Below, piece after piece: positions 1-7,186 of a DNA stretch of 10,013 nt. Location of the stretch: the NCBI GenBank assembly GCA_030044345.1, contig JASHVY010000044.1, positions 1 to 10,013 on the forward strand. The letters run 5' to 3'. The stretch is from Acetobacteraceae bacterium. GTDB lineage: Bacteria; Pseudomonadota; Alphaproteobacteria; Acetobacterales; Acetobacteraceae. The first letter of the stretch is position 1. Each line of letters opens with the position of its first letter. Under the pieces are notes generated by a model. It was not told where the DNA came from and searched no databases. It worked only from the letters and a program-made list of their open reading frames with translations. The translations under genes were made by a program, and so were the position numbers.

Positions 1-1061
1 ATGCCGAAGTCTTCCTCGTGCAGACAGATGGCGTTCTTCAGAGTCTCGGCTTCGCCTGACATCGACAGCACATCCGCGTCGAAATAGTGGATGACGCCGA
101 GGCAGTCGCAGCCCAGGGAGAGTGTGTTGGCCATCCGACCGATGCCGTACTCGCCGACATCGAAGACGTTCTTCTTGTTGTGCGTGGGCGTGGGATCGCC
201 GTACGGAACCTGCATCTCGGAGAGCGAGGCGCGGCGCAGCACCGGCCGCCACGTTCCGTGATCGCAATAGGCGATGTCGCGCAGAACAAGCCCTTCGCGT
301 GAGGTGAAGCCGACATGGAAGCGCCAGCGCTGCCATTCCACCTGCCGGCCGCGGACCGAAAAGCTCGGCCCCTCGGGCTGGACGATCTCGAGCGGCTTGA
401 GATCCGTGCGCGATGGCCCGACCGAGGTTGCGGTGTAATTGCCGGTGAGCGGCGGCAGCGGATAGGCGACATCATCGACCACTTCGAGCACGCGCATGGT
501 GGCGAGATCGACCCAGGCGATCACGCCTTCGACCGGACGGCCATAGCCCACATCGTCATCGCTGCCGCGGATCCAGGTGAGCGCCTGGGCGAGCCGGGCT
601 TCGGGGAATTTTTCATCGCCATAGGCGCCGGCGGACCAGGGATCGACGATCGCCTTCTCCCATTCGGTGATGCCGCGGCGGGCGAGTGCCGCGCGCCAGC
701 GCGGATCCTGCTTCACCGCCTCCTCGCAAAGAACGAATTCCTCGAGCGCGATGCCGGGCTGAACACGGGAAGGCAGCCGCGCGAACGAAAGAAGCCGATC
801 GGAAGCGAGGTCCACGCGCGCCTCGAAGCCGGCACGGGCTTCGAGGTCGAGCACGACGACAAGCGCCTCCCGGGTCGGTTCCGCATCCGCGGCGGGTTCG
901 ATCAGATTGGCGGAGATGAAGCGGAGATTGGGAGAAAGCCCGGGACTTGCCCGCACGATGCGCGCGGCGCGCGCGAGTTCATCGGGATCGAGCGGATCAC
1001 GCGGATCCGGGATGATTCCGGCATGCTCGGCATGACCAGTATCCATCGGATGGTCGGGCAT
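1..1061 (-). CDS. Copper-containing (TPQ) primary amine oxidase, N-terminal part, cut by window edge
   Basis: Oxidises primary amines to aldehydes with release of ammonia and hydrogen peroxide, using copper and a topaquinone made from a Tyr (family knowledge). 353 codons are visible. The N2-like region covers about residues 25-100, the N3-like region about 105-215, and the catalytic beta-sandwich begins near 225 (KPLEIVQPEGPSF). Compared with Arthrobacter globiformis amine oxidase (AGAO), the catalytic-base Asp is D301 in NVFDVGEYGIG, the disulfide pair is C320 (GCDCLG) and C346 (ICLHEED), and the VPYGDP stretch is kept. The TPQ tyrosine and the copper His ligands should lie beyond the left edge. 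The AGAO gate Tyr next to the base is Val here (V299), which may change substrate choice. No signal peptide is visible, so a cytoplasmic enzyme is likely. Start is the ATG at 1061, preceded by AGGGAGAG about 4 nt upstream. Product confident; substrate unknown. Confidence 0.93.
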   Translation of the reverse strand, partial: MPDHPMDTGHAEHAGIIPDPRDPLDPDELARAARIVRASPGLSPNLRFISANLIEPAADAEPTREALVVVLDLEARAGFEARVDLASDRLLSFARLPSRVQPGIALEEFVLCEEAVKQDPRWRAALARRGITEWEKAIVDPWSAGAYGDEKFPEARLAQALTWIRGSDDDVGYGRPVEGVIAWVDLATMRVLEVVDDVAYPLPPLTGNYTATSVGPSRTDLKPLEIVQPEGPSFSVRGRQVEWQRWRFHVGFTSREGLVLRDIAYCDHGTWRPVLRRASLSEMQVPYGDPTPTHNKKNVFDVGEYGIGRMANTLSLGCDCLGVIHYFDADVLSMSGEAETLKNAICLHEEDFG

Positions 1062-1273
1062 ATTTCTCTCCCTGTCCGGTTCCGTTGATTACATTTTTGT
1101 GCGCCGTGAAGTCGATAAGAATCATGAAATGATCAACGACTGTTCAATGTATGATGTAGACTTATGCATATGGTGCGGATTTGCGCAAAGAGCCGGCGTC
1201 TTGCCTCTGCGTGGCAACTTGGAATAAGGCCCTCGTGAGGAAGCGTTTTTTCTCATGCAAGGAATAGAGCAGG
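1062..1273. promoter_or_regulatory. Divergent intergenic control region between amine oxidase and MDR oxidoreductase
   Basis: This 212-bp gap separates two divergent starts and is clearly richer in A/T than its surroundings between about 1084 and 1175, as expected for promoters. It holds a short inverted repeat ATCAT-GAA-ATGAT (1121-1133) and a wider pair GTTGAT (1084-1089) / ATCAAC (1132-1137). These could be an operator, but they are short enough to arise by chance. I could not settle on a -35/-10 pair for either direction. No regulator gene is adjacent. Confidence 0.45.
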
Positions 1274-2233
1274 ATGAATTCATCCGAGCAGACACGCGCC
1301 ATCGTGGTTGACGGCAAGGCTCCAGGAAGGCTCGCGATCCGCCCGGTCTCGCTTGCGCCGGCTCTCCCGGCCGACGTCACCGTGCGAGTGAGCGCGATCT
1401 CGCTCAACCGTGGCGAGGTCAGGCGCGCGCTCACCGCTTCGGAGGACGGGTGGCGGCCAGGCTGGGATTTCACCGGCATCGTCGAGGAGGCGGCGAAGCA
1501 GGGTGGAGGCCCAAAGCCGGGGGCGCGGGTTGTCGGGCTTTTGGCCGAGGGCGCCTGGGCCGAGCGTGTCCGGGCCCCATCCGATGCGCTCGCGATCATC
1601 CCGGACGCGGTTTCCGACCTGGAGGCGGCCACACTGCCGGTTGCCGGTCTTACGGCTCTGCTCGCGTTGCGCCATGGCGGCCTGCTTCTGGGCCGGCCGG
1701 TCCTGATCGATGGCGCGAGCGGCGGGGTCGGGCATCTGGCAGTCCAGCTTGCCAAGGACGCGGGCGCGATCGTCTATGGCCATGTCCGCCGTGAGGAATT
1801 GCGCCCGATCGTCGAGAAATCCTGCAATGGTGGGGTCATCGTGAGCCCGACGATCGAGGCCGCGCGTGCCTCGGGCCCCTACCATCTGATCCTGGATTCG
1901 CTCGGCGGCACCACGCTCGGGGTGGCCCTCACCATGCTGCGCGCCGGCGGCACCTGCGTGACCTTCGGAGTTTCCGAGGGGGCGAGCGCCACCTTCGAGA
2001 GCGGCAATTTTTTCCGCCAGGGCGGCGTGCATCTCTATGGTCTGCTGCTGTTCGACGAGCTTCGGCGAGGAAACCCGGCCACCGAGGGCCTGGCCGCGCT
2101 CCTGCGACTCATCGCACAAGGGAGTCTGAAACCGAGAATCGAGGTGGAAGCGTCCTGGACGGAGATCGGCGAGGTGGCGCAACAGCTTCTCGCCAGGAAA
2201 TTCTCCGGCAAGGCGGTGCTGCGCCTGTCTTGA
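1274..2233 (+). CDS. Zinc-free MDR-superfamily oxidoreductase (quinone oxidoreductase-like)
   Basis: A 319-residue medium-chain dehydrogenase/reductase, probably using NAD(P)H to reduce a quinone, enone or aldehyde-type substrate. The GroES-like N-terminal domain spans about residues 1-125, with ISLNRGEVR at 42-50 and GWDFTGIVEE at 63-72. The second stretch stands where zinc alcohol dehydrogenases have GHE-type zinc ligands, so it looks zinc-free. The Rossmann domain starts with GASGGVGHLAVQLAK (147-161), a classic nucleotide-binding turn. Length fits the quinone oxidoreductase group. The start is well fixed: an in-frame TAG lies at 1265-1267, and AAGGA at 1259-1263 is a plausible ribosome site. 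It is divergent from the amine oxidase and lies 79 bp before the cinA-like gene on the same strand. Family is confident; the exact substrate cannot be read from the sequence. Confidence 0.88.
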   Translation: MNSSEQTRAIVVDGKAPGRLAIRPVSLAPALPADVTVRVSAISLNRGEVRRALTASEDGWRPGWDFTGIVEEAAKQGGGPKPGARVVGLLAEGAWAERVRAPSDALAIIPDAVSDLEAATLPVAGLTALLALRHGGLLLGRPVLIDGASGGVGHLAVQLAKDAGAIVYGHVRREELRPIVEKSCNGGVIVSPTIEAARASGPYHLILDSLGGTTLGVALTMLRAGGTCVTFGVSEGASATFESGNFFRQGGVHLYGLLLFDELRRGNPATEGLAALLRLIAQGSLKPRIEVEASWTEIGEVAQQLLARKFSGKAVLRLS

Positions 2234-2250
2234 TCGTTCACGCCATGGCG

Positions 2251-2282
2251 GCGTGCTCGATGATCTGAAATCATCACGCTCT
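2251..2282. repeat. Degenerate copy of the palindromic intergenic element
   Basis: An imperfect hairpin in the gap between the MDR gene and the cinA-like gene. The inner stem GATGAT (2259-2264) pairs with ATCATC (2270-2275) around CTGAA, and GCGT/ACGC extends it after a 4-nt bulge on the left side. Bases 2268-2282 (AAATCATCACGCTCT) are identical to 2813-2827 in the better copy downstream. This suggests a dispersed REP-like element rather than a gene-specific site. It lacks a T-run, so a terminator role is uncertain. Confidence 0.6.
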
Positions 2283-2312
2283 CGTGGCCAAGCCGGATCG
2301 AGAGGAGGGTGC

Positions 2313-2789
2313 ATGCAGACATTGCTGGCGGCGGCAGAACATCTCGGCGGGCGGTTGCGAGCCCGCGGCGAGACCCTGGCTGTGGCCGAGTCTTCCGCGG
2401 GCGGGCTGATCGCCGCTTCGCTGCTGGCGCAGCCCGGTGCCTCGGCCTTCTTTCTCGGGGGTGCCGTTCTCTATACGCGGCAGGCGCGGGAGGGGCTGCT
2501 CGGCATCACGCCGGAGGACATGGAGGGGATTCGTTCGGCAAGCGAGCCTTATGCCCTTCTGCTCGCGCAACGTATCCGCGCGCGCCTTGGCGCCACCTGG
2601 GGGCTCGTGGAGACGGGGGCCGCCGGACCAACCGGGAATCGCTACGGCGATGCGTCGGGCCATAGCTGCTTCGCGGTCTCCGGCCCCGTCGAATTTGCCC
2701 GCACGATCGAGACCGGCTCGACAGACCGGGTGGCGAATATGCGGGCCTTCGCTGCGACGGCGCTGGCGCTGCTGAGCGAGGCGCTGTGA
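2313..2789 (+). CDS. Stand-alone CinA C-terminal-domain family protein (PncC/NMN amidohydrolase-like)
   Basis: A 158-residue protein consisting only of the CinA C-terminal domain. Relatives such as E. coli PncC deamidate nicotinamide mononucleotide to nicotinate mononucleotide in pyridine-nucleotide salvage. Visible family blocks are AESSAGG (25-31), PGASAFFLGGAVLYT (41-55), LLGI (62-65) and TGAAGPTGNRYGD (101-113). Two positions differ from typical PncC. The residue aligned with the catalytic Lys of YSNEAK is R59 (YTRQAR), and the usual KPVGTV stretch reads DASGHSCF. The protein may therefore have altered or different activity, so I give no gene symbol. The ATG at 2313 is chosen because GAGGAGG sits just upstream; an in-frame ATG at 2253 would add 20 residues unlike the family and run through the palindromic element. 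It lies 79 bp behind the MDR gene and converges with GGT. Confidence 0.85.
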   Translation: MQTLLAAAEHLGGRLRARGETLAVAESSAGGLIAASLLAQPGASAFFLGGAVLYTRQAREGLLGITPEDMEGIRSASEPYALLLAQRIRARLGATWGLVETGAAGPTGNRYGDASGHSCFAVSGPVEFARTIETGSTDRVANMRAFAATALALLSEAL

Positions 2790-2797
2790 TCCTCCCG

Positions 2798-2826
2798 GAG
2801 CGTGATGACCGAAAATCATCACGCTC
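2798..2826. repeat. Perfect palindromic element between convergent genes (possible bidirectional terminator)
   Basis: Perfect 11-bp arms GAGCGTGATGA (2798-2808) and TCATCACGCTC (2816-2826) enclose a 7-nt loop, CCGAAAA. It starts 8 bp after the cinA-like stop and ends about 30 bp before the GGT stop, which is where a bidirectional terminator for two convergent genes would be. There is no T-run on either side. Its right arm recurs at 2271-2281, so a dispersed intergenic repeat is at least as likely as a dedicated terminator. Confidence 0.75.
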
Positions 2827-2855
2827 TAGAAACCATGTCGATCCGGCGTGATCGC

Positions 2856-4613
2856 TCAATAGCCGATGGCGGCGCCGGCGGGGCGGCGATCATCGTTCGC
2901 GCCGTAGAACAGCCCCGGCTTCGGCGCGCCGCCGCGCATCGAATCATTGTCGGAGGAAGCGGGATTTTTGGCGCTGCCCGGCGGCCCGACCTCGATCAGC
3001 TCGGCGGCTCCCCACGGCGTCTGCTCGTGCAGCGCGTAGCCCATCCGCCCGAGCTGAGCTTCCGTATCGGGTGAGAACGCGAAAGGCTCGGCATAGACCA
3101 CATCCGGCAGCCATTGGTGATGGAAGCGTGGCGCGTCCACCGCCTCCTGCGGATTCATTCCGTAATCGATCACATTCATCAGCGTCTCGAGCGTGATGGT
3201 GATGATGCGTGATCCGCCGGGCGAGCCGAGCACGAGGAAGACGCGGCCGCCCCGTGTCACGATCGTCGGCGCCATCGAGGAGAGCGGCCGCTTGCCGGGG
3301 GCGATCGCGTTGGCGCTTCCTTGGACCAGCCCATAGGCGTTGGGCGCGCCAGGCTTGGTGGTGAAATCGTCCATCTCGTCATTGAGCAGGACACCGGTGC
3401 CCGGTGCCATTTCCATCGCGCCGAAATAGCCGTTCAGCGTGTAGGTGAGCGAGACGGCGTTGCCGGCGCCGTCGATCACCGAGATCTGCGTCGTCTCGCG
3501 CCGCTCGGGTGGGGCTGCGGCTGCGTGCAGGCTGGATGACGGCGTGGCGCGATCAGGCAGGATGGCGGCGCGGATCGCGGCGGCATGGCCGGGTGAGAGC
3601 AGCAGGCTGAGCGGGTTCTTCACGAAGCGCGGATCGCCGAGATCTGTGTTGCGATCGAAATAGGCGTGGCGCATCGCCTCGACCATCAGATGCGTGGCGG
3701 CGGCGGAATGAAATCCGAGCGCCTGCATGTCATGGAAGCCGAGGACATTCAGAATCTCGCACATCGTCACGCCACCCGACGAAGGCGGCGGCGTGGAGAC
3801 CACGCGATCGCCGCGATAGGTGCAGGTGAGCGGCGGACCTTCGGTGATGCGATAGGAGGAGAAATCCTGCGCGGTGAGTATACCGCCGTGACGGGATGAG
3901 TCCGCGGCGATCGCGGCCGCGATCGGGCCGTCATAGAAGGCGCGGACACCGTCGCGGGCGATGGCCTGCAGCGTATTCGCAAGATCGGTCTGGACGAGAC
4001 GGTCGCCGGCGCGGAGCGGTGTACCGTCGGGACGGAGGAAGAGTCTCGCGAGTACGGGATTGGCGCGAAACTCGGCCACGTCTTCATCGAGAATATCGGC
4101 ATCCGGCACGGTGAGGCGGAAGCCCGTGCGGGCGAAGCGGATCGCCGGCGCCATGACCTGGCCGCGCGTCAATCGTCCATATTCACGGAGCGCCGTATCC
4201 AGGCCCATGACGGTGCCGGGGACGGCGACGGATTTGTATCCGCGCCAGCTTGCCCCCGGGATCAGGTTGCCATCCTTGTCCTGATACATCGTCGGGCTGG
4301 CGGCGGCGGGCGCAGTCTCCCGGAAATTGATGAAAGTTTCCTTCCCGGAAGCGGGATGGATCACCATGAACCCGCCGCCACCGAGATTGCCGCAGCAGGG
4401 ATTGACCACCGCTTCGGCATAGGCCGTGGCCACGGCGGCATCGATGGCATTGCCGCCTTCCTTGAGGATCGCGATGCCGACCTCCGAGGCGCGGCGCTCG
4501 GCGCTCACCACCATCCCGTGGACGCCGATGGCAGGCGGAGGCGAGGCAGCATGCGCGGCGCCGGCCAGGGCAAGGAACGCCAGGATGAGCGTGAATGCGC
4601 GCGGATATGCCAC
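2856..4613 (-). CDS. ggt: Gamma-glutamyltransferase, secreted, full length
   Basis: Cleaves or transfers the gamma-glutamyl group of glutathione and related peptides in the periplasm (family knowledge). 585 residues, close to the E. coli enzyme. Residues 1-22 form a signal peptide with hydrophobic core LILAFLALAGA and an AHA cleavage site. The substrate-binding Arg is R98 in FRETAP. The self-cleavage and nucleophile Thr is T374 in ETTQISV, giving large and small subunits. TYTLNGYFG, the lid loop (TTKPGAPNAYGL), PLSSM (S445, S446) and GSPGGSR (G466, G467) are all present, so the enzyme should mature and be active. I start it at the GTG at 4613: GAGGAGG lies 7 nt upstream and the signal peptide begins there. 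An upstream in-frame extension to 4892 would bury the signal peptide and overlap the divergent hydrolase gene. It converges on the cinA-like gene. Confidence 0.95.
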   Translation of the reverse strand: MAYPRAFTLILAFLALAGAAHAASPPPAIGVHGMVVSAERRASEVGIAILKEGGNAIDAAVATAYAEAVVNPCCGNLGGGGFMVIHPASGKETFINFRETAPAAASPTMYQDKDGNLIPGASWRGYKSVAVPGTVMGLDTALREYGRLTRGQVMAPAIRFARTGFRLTVPDADILDEDVAEFRANPVLARLFLRPDGTPLRAGDRLVQTDLANTLQAIARDGVRAFYDGPIAAAIAADSSRHGGILTAQDFSSYRITEGPPLTCTYRGDRVVSTPPPSSGGVTMCEILNVLGFHDMQALGFHSAAATHLMVEAMRHAYFDRNTDLGDPRFVKNPLSLLLSPGHAAAIRAAILPDRATPSSSLHAAAAPPERRETTQISVIDGAGNAVSLTYTLNGYFGAMEMAPGTGVLLNDEMDDFTTKPGAPNAYGLVQGSANAIAPGKRPLSSMAPTIVTRGGRVFLVLGSPGGSRIITITLETLMNVIDYGMNPQEAVDAPRFHHQWLPDVVYAEPFAFSPDTEAQLGRMGYALHEQTPWGAAELIEVGPPGSAKNPASSDNDSMRGGAPKPGLFYGANDDRRPAGAAIGY

Positions 4614-4685
4614 CGCCTGTCCTCCTCTCCCCGTGCGCTGGCACACGATTAAGATTCGTCCCCGCAGATATAGGAGCGAGAGAGC
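4614..4685. promoter_or_regulatory. Short divergent promoter region between ggt and hydrolase gene
   Basis: Only 72 bp separate the two start codons, so promoters for both directions must overlap here or lie inside the opposite gene. It contains the ggt ribosome site (GAGGAGG on the minus strand) and the hydrolase ribosome site GGAG (4673-4676). The A/T-richer stretch 4645-4672 is the best place for a promoter, but I see no convincing hexamer pair. Confidence 0.4.
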
Positions 4686-5849
4686 GTGGCGCAGAGACCG
4701 ACGGACACCATTGCTCCCGCGACTGCTTCCGCCATGGTCCCTGCCATTTCCCCAGGGGGCATTTCCCCAGGCGCCATTTCCCGCCGGCTGTTGATGCTGG
4801 CAGCCGCCATAGGTGCGCTGCCGGACGAAGCCTCCGGCGCCGCGCCGACGGAAGCCGGGCTTGTCTCGCCTGCCAAATGGGCGCCGCGCCAAATCCCGGC
4901 GCGGACCCTAAGCGTGCCCGAAACCGTAAGCCCTGCCCTGCAGGCCGTGATCGCTGCCCCCTACCCCGAGAACTGGAATATCGTGCCGAGGACGGCGGCG
5001 GCCTGGCGGGCGCTGGCAGCGGAGAGTTCCGCCGCGGTCGCTCCCTTGCTGCCGCTCATCCGCCAGCGCCTTTCCGTTCGCGTCGCGCGGGCGAAGATTG
5101 CAGGCGTGAATGTCTTCCTCGCCACGCCGGATCCGCTGCCGATCGCCAATCGCGGCCGGCTTTTGCTTCATCTGCATGGCGGCGGCTATGTCCTGTTTCC
5201 GGGCGAAGCGGGCGCGGGCGAGGCGATGCTGATGGCCGGCTATGGGCGCTTCCAGGTCGTTTCGGTCGATTATCGAATGGCGCCGGATCATCCCTTTCCC
5301 GCAGCACTCGACGATGCAATGGCCGTCTGGCGTGCCCTGCTCGCGGATCACGACCCACGGCGGATGGGGGTCTTCGGAAGCTCGGCCGGCGGCGGGCTCA
5401 CGCTCGCGCTGCTGCTGCGCGCGAAGGCGGAGGGCGTGAAGCTGCCGGCCGCGATCGCACCGGGCACGCCATGGTCCGATCTCACGAGCGCCGGCGATTC
5501 CCTCCGGACCAACGAATTCGTGGACAATGTCCTCGTTTCCTATTCGGGCTGGGCCGGTGCCGCGGCGAGCCTCTATGCCAATGGCCACAGCCTTCAGGAT
5601 CCGTTGCTTTCGCCGATCTACGGGGACTTTCACGGTTTTCCGCCGGCGATGCTGACAAGCGGCACGCGCGATCTCTTCCTCAGCAACACCGTGCGTGCGC
5701 ACCGCAAGCTGCGACGCGCAGGTGTCGAGGCCTCACTGCAATTGTTCGAAGGGCAGAGCCATGCTCAGTTCCTTACGCCCTTCGTGCCCGAGACCGAGGA
5801 GGCGTTCGGCGAGATCGCGCTCTTCTTCGACCGGCATTTGCGAACGTGA
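4686..5849 (+). CDS. Alpha/beta hydrolase, HSL/bacterial family IV esterase type
   Basis: A 387-residue esterase or lipase-like enzyme that probably hydrolyses short-chain esters. Family IV signs are HGGGY (164-168, oxyanion hole), DYRMAPDHPFPAALDD (195-210), the nucleophile elbow GSSAGG (231-236, S233), and the other triad members D329 in SGTRDLF and H359 in GQSHAQF. The elbow has Ser where many members have Asp (GDSAGG). The N-terminus is about 70 residues longer than the compact enzymes. It contains SRRLLMLAAAIGAL (32-45), which could be a weak Tat-type signal or a short membrane anchor, preceded by a Pro/Gly-rich stretch encoded by a tandem repeat. Start taken as the GTG at 4686, with GGAG 9 nt upstream; an ATG at 4734 is the main alternative. 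Divergent from ggt. Physiological substrate unknown. Confidence 0.88.
   Translation: MAQRPTDTIAPATASAMVPAISPGGISPGAISRRLLMLAAAIGALPDEASGAAPTEAGLVSPAKWAPRQIPARTLSVPETVSPALQAVIAAPYPENWNIVPRTAAAWRALAAESSAAVAPLLPLIRQRLSVRVARAKIAGVNVFLATPDPLPIANRGRLLLHLHGGGYVLFPGEAGAGEAMLMAGYGRFQVVSVDYRMAPDHPFPAALDDAMAVWRALLADHDPRRMGVFGSSAGGGLTLALLLRAKAEGVKLPAAIAPGTPWSDLTSAGDSLRTNEFVDNVLVSYSGWAGAAASLYANGHSLQDPLLSPIYGDFHGFPPAMLTSGTRDLFLSNTVRAHRKLRRAGVEASLQLFEGQSHAQFLTPFVPETEEAFGEIALFFDRHLRT
4745..4789 (+). repeat. 15-bp tandem repeat, about three copies, inside the hydrolase N-terminus
   Basis: Two near-identical 15-bp units (4745-4759 and 4760-4774, both beginning CATTTCCCCAGG) and a third that matches only at its start (4775-4789, CATTTCCC). 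Being a multiple of three, they encode the repeated peptide AISPGG/ISPGA/IS in front of the possible signal segment, so copy-number change would not shift the frame. Confidence 0.75.
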
Positions 5850-5863
5850 GGCGTGCCTGCGAG

Positions 5864-5905
5864 TCTGGCGCGGGAATTCTGGCGCGAGAATTCTGGCGCG
5901 GGAAT
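5864..5905. repeat. 14-bp tandem repeat, three copies, between convergent genes
   Basis: Three contiguous units of TCTGGCGCGGGAAT (5864-5877, 5878-5891, 5892-5905); the first and third are identical and the middle one differs by one base (GAG for GGG). The block lies in the 74-bp gap between the hydrolase stop and the glycosyltransferase stop. Two GAATTC palindromes fall at the unit junctions and could pair around TGGCGCGA as a small hairpin. No clear terminator is otherwise present in this gap. Confidence 0.85.
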
Positions 5906-5923
5906 GAAGAAGGAAATTCCGGA

Positions 5924-7084
5924 TCAGGACGCTCTTGCGATCTCAGGGAAGTCATGAGAGGTCGCGTTCCTCGGCCCGCCGCTCAAACCGGCCGGAACTT
6001 CGCGAACGAGCGTCCTCGTCCCTTCTTCGACCGGCCGTATGCGCACCGTCTCGGCGTCCTGGCGCAGCGCGCTGTAAAGCTTCAGGTAATCCTGTGCCAT
6101 CCGCTCTGCCGTGAAGCGGCGGTCGAACGCGCCACGTACGACATCGCGGGGAAGCGCCCCGATCCGCTCGACCGCGCGCACGGCCTCCGCCACATTCCGG
6201 ACGATATAGCCGGAGATGCCGTCTTCCAGAACCTCCGGCACCGAGCCCGCAGGGAAGGCGATGCAGGGTGTGCCGCAGGCCATCGCCTCGATCATGACGA
6301 GGCCGAAGGGTTCGGGCCAATCGACGGGAAAGAGGAGCGCAAGGGCATCGCCAAGGAAGCGCTGCTTCTCGGCCTCGCTGATTTCACCCAGATACTCGGC
6401 CCGCGGTGAACGCGCGATCAGCGGCTCGACCACCGCGTTCCAATAGGCCTCGTCCGCCTTGTCCACCTTCGCCGCGATCTTGAGGGGGATCCCGGCGCGC
6501 TCGGCGATCTCGATCGCCTGCTCGGGTCCCTTTTCCGGGGAGATGCGGCCGAGAAAGGCGAGATAGCCGCCCGTGGCGACGGGGTTGAAATGCAGCAGAT
6601 CGCGGGGCAGGCCATGAGGCACGGTGCCAAGCCAGCGCACCGGCGGCATCGGCCGGCGCTGGTCTTCCGAGATCGAAACGAGCGGGATGTCGTGGAAAAG
6701 GGAATAGAACGGCAGGAGATCGGGCAGATCGAGCCGGCCATGCAAGGTGGTGAGCGCGCGGCCGGGCCAGAGGGCGAGCAGCGGGAACTGAACGAGATCG
6801 ATATGAAAATGAAGAATATCGAACTCGTCGGCGCGGCGGCGCACCTGCTCGAGCTCGATCGCGTGCCAGGGCACGGGATCCCGCACCAGCGGATTGAGCC
6901 GCAGCGCCTCGCTGGAGCAGGGGATCAGCCGCGCCGAGGTCAGGGAATCTCCGCTCGCGAAGAGGGTCACGTCGTGGCCGGCAGCGACGAGCGCTTCGGT
7001 GAGATAGGAGACGACACGTTCCGTGCCGCCATAGAGGCGGGGGGGAACACTCTCAAAAAGAGGAGCGATCTGCGCAATTCTCAT
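5924..7084 (-). CDS. Glycosyltransferase family 4 (GT-B fold)
   Basis: A 386-residue cytoplasmic sugar transferase of the retaining GT4 type, probably using a nucleotide sugar to build a surface or storage glycan. The N-terminal acceptor domain opens with MRIAQIAPLFESVPP, followed by YGGTERVV (18-25) and TLFASGDS. The C-terminal donor domain starts with FLGRISPEKG (177-186), where K185 is expected to contact the donor phosphates. The EX7E signature EPFGLVMIE (E258, E266) follows, then ACGTPCIAF. The last 45 residues are a poorly conserved tail. The ATG at 7084 is chosen because relatives start at MRIAQ. The frame stays open to an ATG at 7204, and no strong ribosome site marks either start, so the start is less certain than the family. 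It converges with the hydrolase and has no other glycan gene beside it, so its product cannot be named. Confidence 0.88.
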   Translation of the reverse strand: MRIAQIAPLFESVPPRLYGGTERVVSYLTEALVAAGHDVTLFASGDSLTSARLIPCSSEALRLNPLVRDPVPWHAIELEQVRRRADEFDILHFHIDLVQFPLLALWPGRALTTLHGRLDLPDLLPFYSLFHDIPLVSISEDQRRPMPPVRWLGTVPHGLPRDLLHFNPVATGGYLAFLGRISPEKGPEQAIEIAERAGIPLKIAAKVDKADEAYWNAVVEPLIARSPRAEYLGEISEAEKQRFLGDALALLFPVDWPEPFGLVMIEAMACGTPCIAFPAGSVPEVLEDGISGYIVRNVAEAVRAVERIGALPRDVVRGAFDRRFTAERMAQDYLKLYSALRQDAETVRIRPVEEGTRTLVREVPAGLSGGPRNATSHDFPEIARAS

Positions 7085-7186
7085 GGATGAAGTGTCGTCA
7101 TGATTTCGGGCGATAGCAAGGCGGGTTTGCCTCCGTTCTGCCTTTGATTTCAAAATCTTTCGGAACCGGATAAAGGCGATCATTCG

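Noticed and set aside
315..1088. 257-codon open frame on the plus strand over the amine oxidase
   Set aside because: The minus-strand frame reads as amine oxidase throughout with the conserved Asp and Cys residues; this is its shadow.
1280..2314. 344-codon open frame antisense to the MDR gene
   Set aside because: Low-complexity Arg/Ala/Asp composition, no motif, fully covered by a gene with clear Rossmann and GroES-like domains.
4614..4892. In-frame 93-codon upstream extension of ggt
   Set aside because: It would place the signal peptide in the middle of the protein and overlap the start of the divergent hydrolase; the GTG at 4613 has a strong ribosome site.
4595..6409. 604-codon open frame on the plus strand
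   Set aside because: It overlaps the well-supported hydrolase and the 3' part of the glycosyltransferase gene in other frames, shows no known motif and is rich in Arg/Gly/Ala. It is a shadow of GC-rich codon bias.
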